Shown here: positions 32,873 through 41,850 of the stretch, piece by piece
How positions within the stretch are numbered: position 1 is the stretch's first letter
How the letters are laid out: each line of letters starts with the position of its first letter
Assembly: GCF_005877055.1 (NCBI RefSeq)
Contig: NZ_CP039424.1
Span: 1,178,001-1,242,000, forward strand
Reading direction: 5' to 3'
From: Citricoccus sp. SGAir0253
GTDB lineage: Bacteria; Actinomycetota; Actinomycetes; Actinomycetales; Micrococcaceae
DNA: 64,000 bases
The notes under the pieces: generated by a model
Database searches by the model: none
What the model was told of the DNA's origin: nothing
The model's input: the letters and a program-made list of their open reading frames with translations, nothing else
Program-made: the position numbers and the translations under genes

Positions 32873-35800
32873 ATGCCTTCCCACGCGCCCACCGCCCCCG
32901 CGCAGGCCCCCGCCCCGACCGCGGCCCCCGGCCCGCGGCTCACCGCGCCGGCGACGGTCCGGGCGGAGGCGTTCGTGCCGGACGCGGACCAGCAGCGGGT
33001 CCTGGACCTCGCCCCCGGCCACGGTCCGGTGCTCGTCCTGGGCGGGCCCGGGACCGGCCGCAGCGCGGTGGCCGTCGAGTACGCCGCCCGGCGGATCGAG
33101 CACGGGCTGGACCCGGCCCGGCTGCTCGTGCTCGCCCCCACGCGCCAGGCCGCGGCCCGGCTCCGGGACGCCCTGTCCGTCCGCCTGGACCGCGCGGGCC
33201 GGGGCACCCGCGCGGCCACCCCCGTGCGCACCTGGGCCGCCTACGCCTTCGACCTGGTCCGTCGGGCCCGCGTGGGCGGGTACCTGCCGACCGTGCAGCG
33301 CACGCCGCGGCTGCTCTCGGGCGCGGAGCAGGACACGGTCATCGCCGAGCTGCTGGAGTCCTACGCCGCGGGGGAGCGGCCGGGCCCGGACTGGCCCCGG
33401 GACCTCTCCGAGGCGGTCGCCACGCGCGGCTTCCGCAAGGAGGTGCGCGAGCTGATCGACCGCACGAGCGAGTACGGCGTGGAGCCCGGACGTCTCGAGG
33501 AGCTGGGCGAGGAGCACCTCCGGCCCGAGTGGACCGCCGCCGCCGTGCTGCTCCAGGACTACCGCGACCGGCTGGACCTGGGCATGGCCGAGGCCTTCGA
33601 CCCCGCCGGGCTCATCACCACGGCGTGCCGCCTGCTGGAGGAGAACGAGGACCTGCTGGCCGCCGAGCGCGCCGCACTGCCCGTCCTGGTCGTGGACGAC
33701 CTGCAGGAGGCCACCCCGGCCGTGCACCGCCTCGTGCGGCTGCTGGGCCGCGGCCAGGACGTCGTCGCCACGGCCAGCCCGGACACGGTGGTCCAGGGCT
33801 TCCGCGGGGCCCGGCCGGACCTGGTGGGGGACTACCCGGAGTGCCTCGTGGCGCCCGTCCCGCCCGCAGCGCGCGGGGACCGGCCCGCGGCGGACGGACC
33901 GGCGGGCGGCGCCGGCCCCGGGGACGGCGGACTGACCCTGGCCCTGGCCACCAGCCACCGGCTCGGCGACGGGGTGCTCGCCGCCTGGCAGCGGGTGGCC
34001 CGGCGCATCCCCGCCCTGCCCGGCCAGGACGCGGTGCGGCAGGGACTGGCGCCGCGGGACGGGGCCGGCACGGGGGACGCGGACGCCGCGCGGGATCCCG
34101 CGCCGGACGCGCGGGCACCCGTCCCCGCGGCTGGCCCGGCCGGCGGCGCTCCGGACGCGTCCCCGGCCCCCGGGGCCAGCGTCCACCTCGTCGCCTCGCC
34201 GGCCCACGAGCAGCACCTCGTGCTGCAGCAGCTGCTGCACCTGCACCACCGCGAGGGCATCCCGCTGGGCCGGATGGCGGTGATCGCGCGCTCGGGGCCA
34301 CTGGTCGCCGAGCTCGGCCGCTTCCTCGAGGCGGAGGGCGTGCCCGTCAACCGGTCCCTCGCGGACACCGTCCTGAAGACCGAGCCCGCCGTCACGCCGC
34401 TGCTGGCCCTGTTGCGCCTGGCCGCCTCGCCCGGCGGCAGCCCGGACGCGGCACCGGACCTGGACGAGGCCCTGTGGCTCGCGGGGGGCCGCTACGGCGG
34501 CGCGACCGCCCTGCACGTGCGCCAGCTGCGCCAGCGGCTGCTGCGGGACGAGCGCGCCCGGGGCGGGACGCGGTCCAGCGCGGACCTGCTGCTGGCCGCC
34601 CTCGAGGACCCCGGGTCGCTGGACGGGCACCGCGTCGCCGGGGCGGGGCTCCAGCGGATCGCCCGCATGCTCGCGGCCGGCCGGCAGGCCGCCGCGGATC
34701 CCGCCGCCACCGCGGAGACCGTCCTGTGGGCCCTGTGGAGCGCCTCGGACCGCCCCGCGCGCTGGGAGCACGAGGCCGTGGCGGGCACGGGGCCGGACTC
34801 CCGGCGCGCGGACCACGACCTGGACGCCGTCGTCGGGCTGTTCCAGGCGGCCGAGCGCTACGTGGACCAGTTCCCCGGCGCGTCCGCGCTGTCCTTCGCG
34901 GACTACATGGAGGCCCAGGACGTGCCGATGGACGTGCTGGCCCCGGCCGGCGCCCACGAGGGCTCGGTCTCCGTGCTGACCCCCGCCACCGCCGCCGGCC
35001 TGGAGTGGGACGCGGTCATCATCGCCGGCCTGCAGGAGGGCATCTGGCCCAACACGCGGCTGCGGGGCCAGCTGCTGGGGGCCACCGACCTCGCCGACGT
35101 GGTCTCGGGCCGGGCGACCGTGGCCGACCGGCGCTCGCGGCTGGCGGAGGTCCGCCAGGACGAGCTGCGCAGCTTCTCCACCGCGGTCTCCCGGGCCCGC
35201 CGGCTCGTCGTCGGCATCGCCGTGGCCTCGGACGACGCCCAGCCCAGCGACTTCCTCGACCTGCTCTCGCCCTGGCGGGACCTGGACCACCCGCGTCCGC
35301 TCACCGAGGTCCCGCCGCCCATCACGGCCGCGGCGCTCGTGGCGCGGCTGCGCCGCCGGCTGGAGGAGGACGCCGTCGCCGCCGGGGACCACGGCACCGA
35401 GGACCCCGGCGCCGATGACGGCCGGGGACCGGGACCCCGCCGGGAGGCCCGCACCGGGGCCGCCGCGGAGGCGGGTGCGCGGCCGGGGACCGCCGTGGCC
35501 GCGGCCGCCCTGGCCCGGCTGGCGGAGGAGGGCATCCGCGGGGCGGACCCGGCCGAATGGTGGGGTCTGCTGCCGCTGTCCACGACCGCGCCGCTCGTGG
35601 ACACCGCGACCACGCCGGTGCCCGTGTCCCCCTCCCGCGTCCAGACCGCGCTCGAGTCCCCGTTGAACTGGTTCCTCTACCAGGCCGGGGCGCAGGCCGG
35701 CAGCACGCAGGCGCAGTCCCTCGGCACGCTCATCCACGCCGTGGCCGAGGCCCACCCCGACGGCCCCGCCGAGGCCCTCGTGGCCGAGTTCGAGCGGCGG

Positions 35801-36400
35801 CTGCCGGACCTGGGCCTGGAGCCCGGCTGGGAGGCGGACCGGCTGCGCGCCGAGGCCGTGCGGATGCTCGAGTACTTCGTGTCCTACCTGCGCCAGATGG
35901 AGAAGGCGGGACGGACCCGCGTGCACGTGGAGCACCGCTTCCACCAGGAGCTCGAGCGGGACGGGCTGCGCGTGCGCATCAACGGCAGCATCGACCGGCT
36001 CGAGCGGGACGCCGAGGGCCGGCCGGTGGTCATCGACCTCAAGACGGGGCGGAACGAGCCCACGCAGGCGGACCTGCGCGAACTGCCGCAGCTGGGCGTG
36101 TACCAGGCCGCGATCGCGGCCGGCGCGCTCGCGGCGGAGGAGTTCGAGCGGCCCACGGAGCCGGGTGGGGCGGCCCTCGTGCAGCTGCGCACCAAGAACA
36201 AGTCCGTGAAGGTCCAGGAGCAGCCCGCGCTGTCCGCGGACGAGCAGTGGGCCCTGGACCAGGTGTTCACCGCCGCGGCCAGCATGGTCGGCCCGCGGTT
36301 CCTGGCCGTGCACGGCGGACCCGACGGCCCCGGCTGCGCGCTGCCGGCCGTGTGCCCCATCCACAGCGACGGAAGGCAGGCCACCGAATGGCACCGCTGA
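32873..36400 (+). CDS. adnA: AdnA-like helicase-nuclease subunit
   Basis: A 1175-residue UvrD-like protein with a C-terminal RecB-type nuclease, the AdnA partner of the actinobacterial AdnAB double-strand-break resection machine. Walker A reads GGPGTGRS (residues 57-64) with Arg in place of the ATP-binding Lys. Motif II is VVDDLQEA, without the DExx Glu. Both point to a weak or dead motor, in line with AdnB being the working motor in mycobacterial AdnAB. Helicase domain 2 motif LTPATAAGLEWDAVIIAGLQ is present. The nuclease has VVIDLKTGR (near residue 1055) and QLGVYQAA. An insertion rich in Pro/Ala (around residues 330-435) separates helicase regions. Only two Cys remain near the C-terminus (CALPAVC), too few for a classic Fe-S cluster. 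Confidence 0.9.
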   Translation: MPSHAPTAPAQAPAPTAAPGPRLTAPATVRAEAFVPDADQQRVLDLAPGHGPVLVLGGPGTGRSAVAVEYAARRIEHGLDPARLLVLAPTRQAAARLRDALSVRLDRAGRGTRAATPVRTWAAYAFDLVRRARVGGYLPTVQRTPRLLSGAEQDTVIAELLESYAAGERPGPDWPRDLSEAVATRGFRKEVRELIDRTSEYGVEPGRLEELGEEHLRPEWTAAAVLLQDYRDRLDLGMAEAFDPAGLITTACRLLEENEDLLAAERAALPVLVVDDLQEATPAVHRLVRLLGRGQDVVATASPDTVVQGFRGARPDLVGDYPECLVAPVPPAARGDRPAADGPAGGAGPGDGGLTLALATSHRLGDGVLAAWQRVARRIPALPGQDAVRQGLAPRDGAGTGDADAARDPAPDARAPVPAAGPAGGAPDASPAPGASVHLVASPAHEQHLVLQQLLHLHHREGIPLGRMAVIARSGPLVAELGRFLEAEGVPVNRSLADTVLKTEPAVTPLLALLRLAASPGGSPDAAPDLDEALWLAGGRYGGATALHVRQLRQRLLRDERARGGTRSSADLLLAALEDPGSLDGHRVAGAGLQRIARMLAAGRQAAADPAATAETVLWALWSASDRPARWEHEAVAGTGPDSRRADHDLDAVVGLFQAAERYVDQFPGASALSFADYMEAQDVPMDVLAPAGAHEGSVSVLTPATAAGLEWDAVIIAGLQEGIWPNTRLRGQLLGATDLADVVSGRATVADRRSRLAEVRQDELRSFSTAVSRARRLVVGIAVASDDAQPSDFLDLLSPWRDLDHPRPLTEVPPPITAAALVARLRRRLEEDAVAAGDHGTEDPGADDGRGPGPRREARTGAAAEAGARPGTAVAAAALARLAEEGIRGADPAEWWGLLPLSTTAPLVDTATTPVPVSPSRVQTALESPLNWFLYQAGAQAGSTQAQSLGTLIHAVAEAHPDGPAEALVAEFERRLPDLGLEPGWEADRLRAEAVRMLEYFVSYLRQMEKAGRTRVHVEHRFHQELERDGLRVRINGSIDRLERDAEGRPVVIDLKTGRNEPTQADLRELPQLGVYQAAIAAGALAAEEFERPTEPGGAALVQLRTKNKSVKVQEQPALSADEQWALDQVFTAAASMVGPRFLAVHGGPDGPGCALPAVCPIHSDGRQATEWHR

Positions 36401-39400
36401 CCCCGGCCGCCGCCACCGCGCGGTACGGCCCCGAGGAGCTCGCCGAGCGGCTGGGGCAGTACGCCCCCACGCCGGAGCAGTCCGCCGTGGTCTCCTCCGG
36501 CCTCGAGCCCCGGCTCGTCGTGGCCGGCGCGGGGTCGGGCAAGACCGCGACCATGTCCGACCGCGTGGTCTGGCTGGTGGCCAACGGCCTCGTGGCCCCG
36601 GACCAGGTGCTCGGCGTGACCTTCACGCGCAAGGCCGCCGGGGAACTCGCCCACCGCATCAACCGCAAGCTGGACCTGCTGGCCGAGACGGGCCTGGAGA
36701 TCGAGGGCGCCGAGGAGGCGCCGGCACGGGCCAGCGTGTCCACCTACCACTCGTACGCGCATACGCTCGTGCGGGACCACGGCATGCGGATCGGCCTGGA
36801 GCCGGACACCGGGATGATCGGCGAGGCGCAGTCCTACCAGCTCGTCTCCCGGATCGTCCGGGCCTACGAGGGCGACCTCGGGTTCGCCGAGGTCCCGGCC
36901 TCGACCCTGGTCCGGGGGGTCATCAAGCTGGCTGCCGACTGCGCCGAGCACCTCGTGGAGCCCGAGGACGTCGAGCACTTCCTCGCCGAGGCCCACGCCC
37001 GGGGGGAGTCGCTGCCGTACAGCGCCAAGCAGGTCGAGGGCAGCAACGCGAAGGTCACCTCGGTGTTCACCATGCTCCGGCTGCGGCGGGTCATGTCCGA
37101 GCTCGTGGTGGACTACCGCGCCGCCAAGGCCGCGGCCGGCGTCATGGACTACGGCGACCTCGTCCGCCACGCGGCGCGCATCGCCGCCGAGGTGGACGCC
37201 GTGGGGGAGATCGAGCGCTCGCGGTTCCGGGTGGTGCTGCTGGACGAGTTCCAGGACACCTCGCACGCCCAGTTGGAGCTGTTCCGGGGCCTCTACGGGG
37301 GCGAGGGGCACGCCGTGACGGCGGTGGGCGACCCGAACCAGTCGATCTACGGCTTCCGCGGGGCCTCCGCCGGCCAGCTGTTCGCCTTCCCCGGGACCTT
37401 CCCCCGGCGCCTGCCCGACGGCGGCCTGGCGCCCGCGCCCGTGAGCTACCTGACCACGGCGTGGCGGAACTCCCTGAACGTGCTCGCCGCGGCCAACACG
37501 GTGGCCGGTCCCCTGCGCAGCGCGCCCGTGGGCGGGATCGAGGTGCGCCCGCTCGAGCCGGCCCCGAGCGCTCCCGAGGGCGAGGTGCGGGTGGCCTGGC
37601 TGCCGGACTCGGAGCAGGAGGCCGAGGCCGTCGTGGAGGCGCTGCGGGTCGCCGGCCGGGACGAGCTGCCCCTGGCGGAGCGGCCCACCCGTGCGGTGCT
37701 GTGCCGCACGCGCAGCCAGTTCGAGCCGCTCATGGAGGTGATGGACGCGGCCGGCGTGCCCTACGAGGTGCTGGGCCTGTCGGGGCTGCTGTCCGTGCCG
37801 GAGGTGGCGGACGTCATCGCCGTGCTGCAGGTCGTCTCGGACCCGAGCCGGTCGGACCACCTGATGCGCATCCTCACCGGCGCCCGGTGGCGCATCGGCC
37901 CGGCCGACCTCATGGCCCTGCAGGACCGGGCCCGCGACCTGGCCCGGAACCGGCGGCCGGCCGGGCCGGGCGCCGGGCCCGGGCAGGACGGGGCGGCCGC
38001 CGGCGCCGCCCGCGACGCCGGCGACGCGGCTTCTGCCCAGGATCCGGCGCTGCTGGACACCTCGCCGGAGGAGGACGCCGAGTCCTCGTCCCTGGTCGAG
38101 GCCCTCGACTGGCTGCCCCCGGCGGGCTGGGTGTCCGCCGCCGGCCGGTCGTTCAGCGACGAGGGACGCCGCCGGCTGGAGCGCCTGGCGGCGGAGTTGC
38201 GGTCGCTGTCCGGGCAGACCGGGCTGGAGCTGCCGGCGCTGATCCGGCTCGTGGAGCGGACGCTCGGGCTGGACCTCGAGGTCCAGGCGCGTCCCGGCGT
38301 GCCCGGCGTGGCCGCCCGGCGGCACCTGGACGCCTTCCTCGACGCCGCCCGCGACTTCAGCCAGGGCGCGGAGGACGGCTCGGGCAGCGACCTCACCGCC
38401 TTCCTGGCCTGGCTGGAGGCGGCGGAGGAACGCGAGAACGGCCTGGGCATCACCGGCATGGAGCCGCGGCACGACGCCGTGCAGCTGCTGACGGCCCACG
38501 CCTCGAAGGGGCTCGAGTGGGACGTCGTGGCCGTGCCCGGCATGGTGGACGGCCAGTTTCCCGGCAAGACCTTCGACACGTGGACCGCCGAGCGCAGCGG
38601 CCACCTGCCGTGGGACCTGCGGGGGGACCGGGAGAGCCTGCCCCACTGGTCGAGGGACTGGGAGACGCAGCAGGACTGGGCCGGCCACGCCCTCGGCTGG
38701 TTCCTCAAGGGCCAGCAGGAGGCCTACCCGGACTCGTACAAGGAGCAGGCCGCGGCGCACCACCTGCAGGAGGAGCGCCGGCTGGCCTACGTCGCCTTCA
38801 CCCGGGCCCGCACGCTGCTGCTCGTCAGCGGCAGCCACTGGCGCGGGGGGAACAAGACCCCCGCCGAGCCGTCCGTGTTCCTCGCCGAGCTGGCGGGGCA
38901 GTCCGACGCCGGGGTGGTCGTCCGCGGGCCGTGGACCGTCCCCGAGGAGGCGGGGGAGACCAACCCGTTCGCCGGACGGATGCTGACGGCGTGGTGGCCC
39001 TTCGACCCGCTGGACGGCCCCGAGATCCGGGTGATGGACCCGGCGGCGCCCCACGACGAGGACCGCGCCACGCCGCTGCCCCGCCGTTCCCGACCGCGTC
39101 GGGTGGCCCTCGAGGCGGCCGCCGCGTGGGTGCGCTCGGCGGCGCCGCTGGCGCTGGCCGGGGACACCGCCGCGCTCGCGGCCGCGGACGCGGCCTCCGC
39201 TGAGGGGGCCGTGCCGGAGGACGGGACCGACGGCGCCGCCCCGGAGGCCGGCCCGGGCGAGTCGGCCCGCGACATCGCCCGGCAGGTCCAGTGGGTCCTG
39301 GACCGCGCCGCGCCCGTGAACCACCGGGGCACCACGGTCGAGCTGCCGAGCCACATCAGCGCCTCCACCTTCGTGGAGATGGCGGGCGATCCGGACGCGC

Positions 39401-39993
39401 TGGCCCGGCAGCTGCGCCGGCCCATGCCGCGGCCGCCCGCGCACGCCGCTCGGCGGGGCACCGCCTTCCACGCCTGGGTGGAGGAGCACTTCGGCAGCAC
39501 CGGCATGCTGGACTTCGACGACCCCGAGGACTCCGCGGACCACTGGGTGGAGGAGGCCCTCGACCTCGAGCCGATGAAGAGGAGCTTCCTGGCCAGCCGG
39601 TGGGCGGACCGGGTGCCGGCCTACGTGGAGCCCCCCGTGGAGACCACCGTCGGCGGCGTCACCCTGCGTGGCCGGATCGACGCCGTGTTCCGCGAGGGCG
39701 GCACCACCTCCGCGCCGGACGACCCGGACGCCCGGTGGGAACTCGTCGACTGGAAGACCGGAGCGGTACCCCGCGGCCGCGACCTGGAGGTGAAGTCCCT
39801 GCAGTTGGCCGTGTACCGGCTGGCCTGGTCCCGGCTGCACGGCATCCCGCTGGAGAACATCAGCGCCAGCTTCGTCTACGTGGCGCACGGGGTGGAGAAG
39901 GCGATGCACGACCTCGCGGGCGAGGCCGAGCTCGAGCGGATCCTGGCCCGGGCCATCCACGGGGACGAGGGCGCCGGGGCATCGGCGCCCTGA
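36388..39993 (+). CDS. adnB: AdnB-like helicase-nuclease subunit
   Basis: A 1201-residue partner of AdnA with an intact motor: Walker A AGAGSGKT (46-53), GVTFTRKAAGEL, motif II LLDEFQDTSHAQ (near residue 287), VGDPNQSIYGFRGA, TTAWRNSLNVL, LLTAHASKGLEWDVVAVPG and the arginine-finger motif VAFTRARTLL. The C-terminal nuclease domain contains WELVDWKTGAVPRGRD (near residue 1120) and SLQLAVYRLAW. It should drive strand unwinding and cut one strand during resection. The ATG lies inside the adnA gene (13-base overlap), so the two are made in step. Ends 34 bases before the converging kinase-like gene. Confidence 0.93.
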   Translation: MAPLTPAAATARYGPEELAERLGQYAPTPEQSAVVSSGLEPRLVVAGAGSGKTATMSDRVVWLVANGLVAPDQVLGVTFTRKAAGELAHRINRKLDLLAETGLEIEGAEEAPARASVSTYHSYAHTLVRDHGMRIGLEPDTGMIGEAQSYQLVSRIVRAYEGDLGFAEVPASTLVRGVIKLAADCAEHLVEPEDVEHFLAEAHARGESLPYSAKQVEGSNAKVTSVFTMLRLRRVMSELVVDYRAAKAAAGVMDYGDLVRHAARIAAEVDAVGEIERSRFRVVLLDEFQDTSHAQLELFRGLYGGEGHAVTAVGDPNQSIYGFRGASAGQLFAFPGTFPRRLPDGGLAPAPVSYLTTAWRNSLNVLAAANTVAGPLRSAPVGGIEVRPLEPAPSAPEGEVRVAWLPDSEQEAEAVVEALRVAGRDELPLAERPTRAVLCRTRSQFEPLMEVMDAAGVPYEVLGLSGLLSVPEVADVIAVLQVVSDPSRSDHLMRILTGARWRIGPADLMALQDRARDLARNRRPAGPGAGPGQDGAAAGAARDAGDAASAQDPALLDTSPEEDAESSSLVEALDWLPPAGWVSAAGRSFSDEGRRRLERLAAELRSLSGQTGLELPALIRLVERTLGLDLEVQARPGVPGVAARRHLDAFLDAARDFSQGAEDGSGSDLTAFLAWLEAAEERENGLGITGMEPRHDAVQLLTAHASKGLEWDVVAVPGMVDGQFPGKTFDTWTAERSGHLPWDLRGDRESLPHWSRDWETQQDWAGHALGWFLKGQQEAYPDSYKEQAAAHHLQEERRLAYVAFTRARTLLLVSGSHWRGGNKTPAEPSVFLAELAGQSDAGVVVRGPWTVPEEAGETNPFAGRMLTAWWPFDPLDGPEIRVMDPAAPHDEDRATPLPRRSRPRRVALEAAAAWVRSAAPLALAGDTAALAAADAASAEGAVPEDGTDGAAPEAGPGESARDIARQVQWVLDRAAPVNHRGTTVELPSHISASTFVEMAGDPDALARQLRRPMPRPPAHAARRGTAFHAWVEEHFGSTGMLDFDDPEDSADHWVEEALDLEPMKRSFLASRWADRVPAYVEPPVETTVGGVTLRGRIDAVFREGGTTSAPDDPDARWELVDWKTGAVPRGRDLEVKSLQLAVYRLAWSRLHGIPLENISASFVYVAHGVEKAMHDLAGEAELERILARAIHGDEGAGASAP

Positions 39994-40027
39994 GGTGCTG
40001 CGGCCCGCCGCCTGGGCCGCCGGGGCC

Positions 40028-41704
40028 TCAGGCGGACGGGTCCGCGTGGCGCTCGACGTGCAGCTGGCGCACCTCGTCGAGCTCGATGACGGTGGTGGGC
40101 TCGCCGGTGACCGTCGGGACCGGCTCGCCGGACGTCCCGCTCCCGGCCGGCTGCTCGTCGCCGGAGGGCTCGCCGCCACCGGCCGTCCCGTCGCCCGCCG
40201 TCCCGTCCGTGGTGGCCGGGCCACCGCGGAGACCGGCTGCGGTGGACCCGGTGTGCTCCCGCACGGCGGGACGCTCCGCCACGGTGGCCGTCGCCTCCCC
40301 GTCCGCGGTGTCCTCGTCGGCCGCCTCCCGGGCCGCCGCCTCGCCCGGGTCCACGTCGTCCGCGTCGACGTCGCCGGGGTCCACGTCCTCCGGGACCTCG
40401 TCGCCGGTCGTGTCGTCGACGGCCCGGACCGCGGCCGGCAGCCGCGCCGACGCCGAGGTGCCGGGCTCCCGGTCCGTGATGACCGCGTCGTCGTCGGACT
40501 CGTCCGCCGGCCAGGCGTCGTCGTCCAGCTCCTCGCCGACGCCCTCGTCGGCGGCGTCGCCGGGCACCACGGCGTGGGACCCGGAGCCCACGACGGTCCC
40601 GGTGGCACCGGCGGCGTCGGCGGCGCCGCCGAGGGACCCGCCGGCCCGCCCGGGCTCCCGCTCGGGGCGGGGCGGACGGGTCGGCGCGGTCGCGGGGCGG
40701 GACGCGGGCGGCGCCGCGGGGGCCTCCGGGGCCGGTGCCGGGACCAGGCGGGGGCCGGGGGGCGTCAGGCTGATCTCCTGGCCGCCGTGGGCCTCGACGT
40801 CGTCCTTGAGCTCGAGCAGCATCGTCTCGGCCTCGGCCGCCATGTCCTCGTCCTCCGCCGCGATGCCGCGGACGAGCCACTGGGCCAGGGCGAACTCGGC
40901 GGCCAGGGCCGCCCGGCGCAGCAGGTGCTCGTCGGCCACGACGCCGCCGGTGCGGTGCCGCCAGTAGGCGTCCACCACGGCGTCCGTGAACTCCCGGTCC
41001 CCACAGGAGGCGAGCCAGGAGAAGTCGTCGGCGGGATCGCCGATGTGCAGGTCGGTCCACCCCGTCACGGACACCACGCGGCCGTGGTCCACCAGCAGGT
41101 TGTCCTCGTGCAGGTCGCCGTGCACCACCACGGGGGTGAAGCGCCAGAGCGCCATCTCCTCGAGCGCGTCCTCCCAGCGGCGCAGCAGCAGGGAGGGGAT
41201 GCGGCCGGTCGTGGCGGCCTGGTCGAGCTCGTTGAGGCGGCGCTGGCGGAACTGGTCGGCGGTGTAGACCGGCAGGTCGGCGTTCTCCACCACCTCGGCG
41301 GGCAGCGCGTGCACGGCGGCGATGACGCGGCCGATGTCGTCCACGGCCCGCGGGCCCAGGTCCGTGAGGTCCTCGAGGTCCTTCTCGCGGCCCGGGATGT
41401 CGTGGTAGACGAACGTGCGCAGCCCGCCCACCCGGACCGCTCCGGCCACGGAGGGCACCCGGAAGGGCAGCGCGGCGCGCACCGCCGGGGTGAAGCCGGA
41501 CAGCACCTGCAGCTCCGTCTCGAGCCGCATGGCGGCCTCCTCGTGCCGCGGCGAGCGCACGCGCCACCGGTTGCCCTGCCGGTCGAGCACGACGGCGGCC
41601 GAGAAGTCCCGGGGATCGTCCGGTGAGCCGACCACACCGGTCGGGGACAGGTCCGGGACCGCGGCGCTGGCCAAGGCAGCAAGTTCCATGGGCGTACGGT
41701 TCAC
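40028..41704 (-). CDS. Aminoglycoside/macrolide phosphotransferase-like protein with acidic tail
   Basis: A 558-residue protein. Residues 1-300 have the phosphotransferase fold: the catalytic loop HGDLHEDN (195-202), then VTGWTDLHIGDPADDF (about 213-228). In working enzymes the second motif normally begins with a metal-binding Asp (IDW); here it is Gly (Gly215), so catalysis is uncertain. Residues about 330-558 are Pro/Ala/Asp/Glu-rich and disordered. Starts at GTG 41704, seven bases after TACCGT; ATG 41689 is the next in-frame start. It lies between adnB and nudC. Drug resistance cannot be inferred. Confidence 0.78.
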   Translation of the reverse strand: MNRTPMELAALASAAVPDLSPTGVVGSPDDPRDFSAAVVLDRQGNRWRVRSPRHEEAAMRLETELQVLSGFTPAVRAALPFRVPSVAGAVRVGGLRTFVYHDIPGREKDLEDLTDLGPRAVDDIGRVIAAVHALPAEVVENADLPVYTADQFRQRRLNELDQAATTGRIPSLLLRRWEDALEEMALWRFTPVVVHGDLHEDNLLVDHGRVVSVTGWTDLHIGDPADDFSWLASCGDREFTDAVVDAYWRHRTGGVVADEHLLRRAALAAEFALAQWLVRGIAAEDEDMAAEAETMLLELKDDVEAHGGQEISLTPPGPRLVPAPAPEAPAAPPASRPATAPTRPPRPEREPGRAGGSLGGAADAAGATGTVVGSGSHAVVPGDAADEGVGEELDDDAWPADESDDDAVITDREPGTSASARLPAAVRAVDDTTGDEVPEDVDPGDVDADDVDPGEAAAREAADEDTADGEATATVAERPAVREHTGSTAAGLRGGPATTDGTAGDGTAGGGEPSGDEQPAGSGTSGEPVPTVTGEPTTVIELDEVRQLHVERHADPSA

Positions 41705-41711
41705 GCACTCC

Positions 41712-41717
41712 ACGGTA
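41712..41717 (-). promoter_or_regulatory. -10 box of the kinase-like gene
   Basis: TACCGT (41717 to 41712, minus strand) ends seven bases before GTG 41704. nudC, divergent, has the same hexamer at 41839-41844. Confidence 0.5.
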
Positions 41718-41838
41718 CTTTCCCGACCGCCGTGGACCGTCCGGGCCCGGCGGCGAGTCGCCAGATGGACGCCGGCGACGGGCCCCTCCGGCCCGTCGCG
41801 GGCCCCCGCCCGCCGCCCGCGGTGTCCACGCCGGGCGG

Positions 41839-41844
41839 TACCGT
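41839..41844 (+). promoter_or_regulatory. -10 box of nudC
   Basis: TACCGT ends six bases before ATG 41851. The intervening GGAGGC is purine-rich but too close to the ATG to be a good ribosome site. Confidence 0.5.
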
Positions 41845-41850
41845 GGAGGC

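Noticed and set aside
32216-36394. A 1392-codon open frame on the minus strand opposite adnA
   Set aside because: High-GC shadow: Arg/Gly/Pro/His-rich composition, no domain and no ribosome site, while the plus strand shows all helicase and nuclease motifs.
35884-40608. A 1574-codon open frame on the minus strand opposite adnB
   Set aside because: Same shadow effect; the plus strand carries intact UvrD/RecB motifs.
40028-41704. Antibiotic-resistance gene
   Set aside because: Only a distant phosphotransferase fold with an altered metal motif, in chromosomal core context; resistance is not supported.
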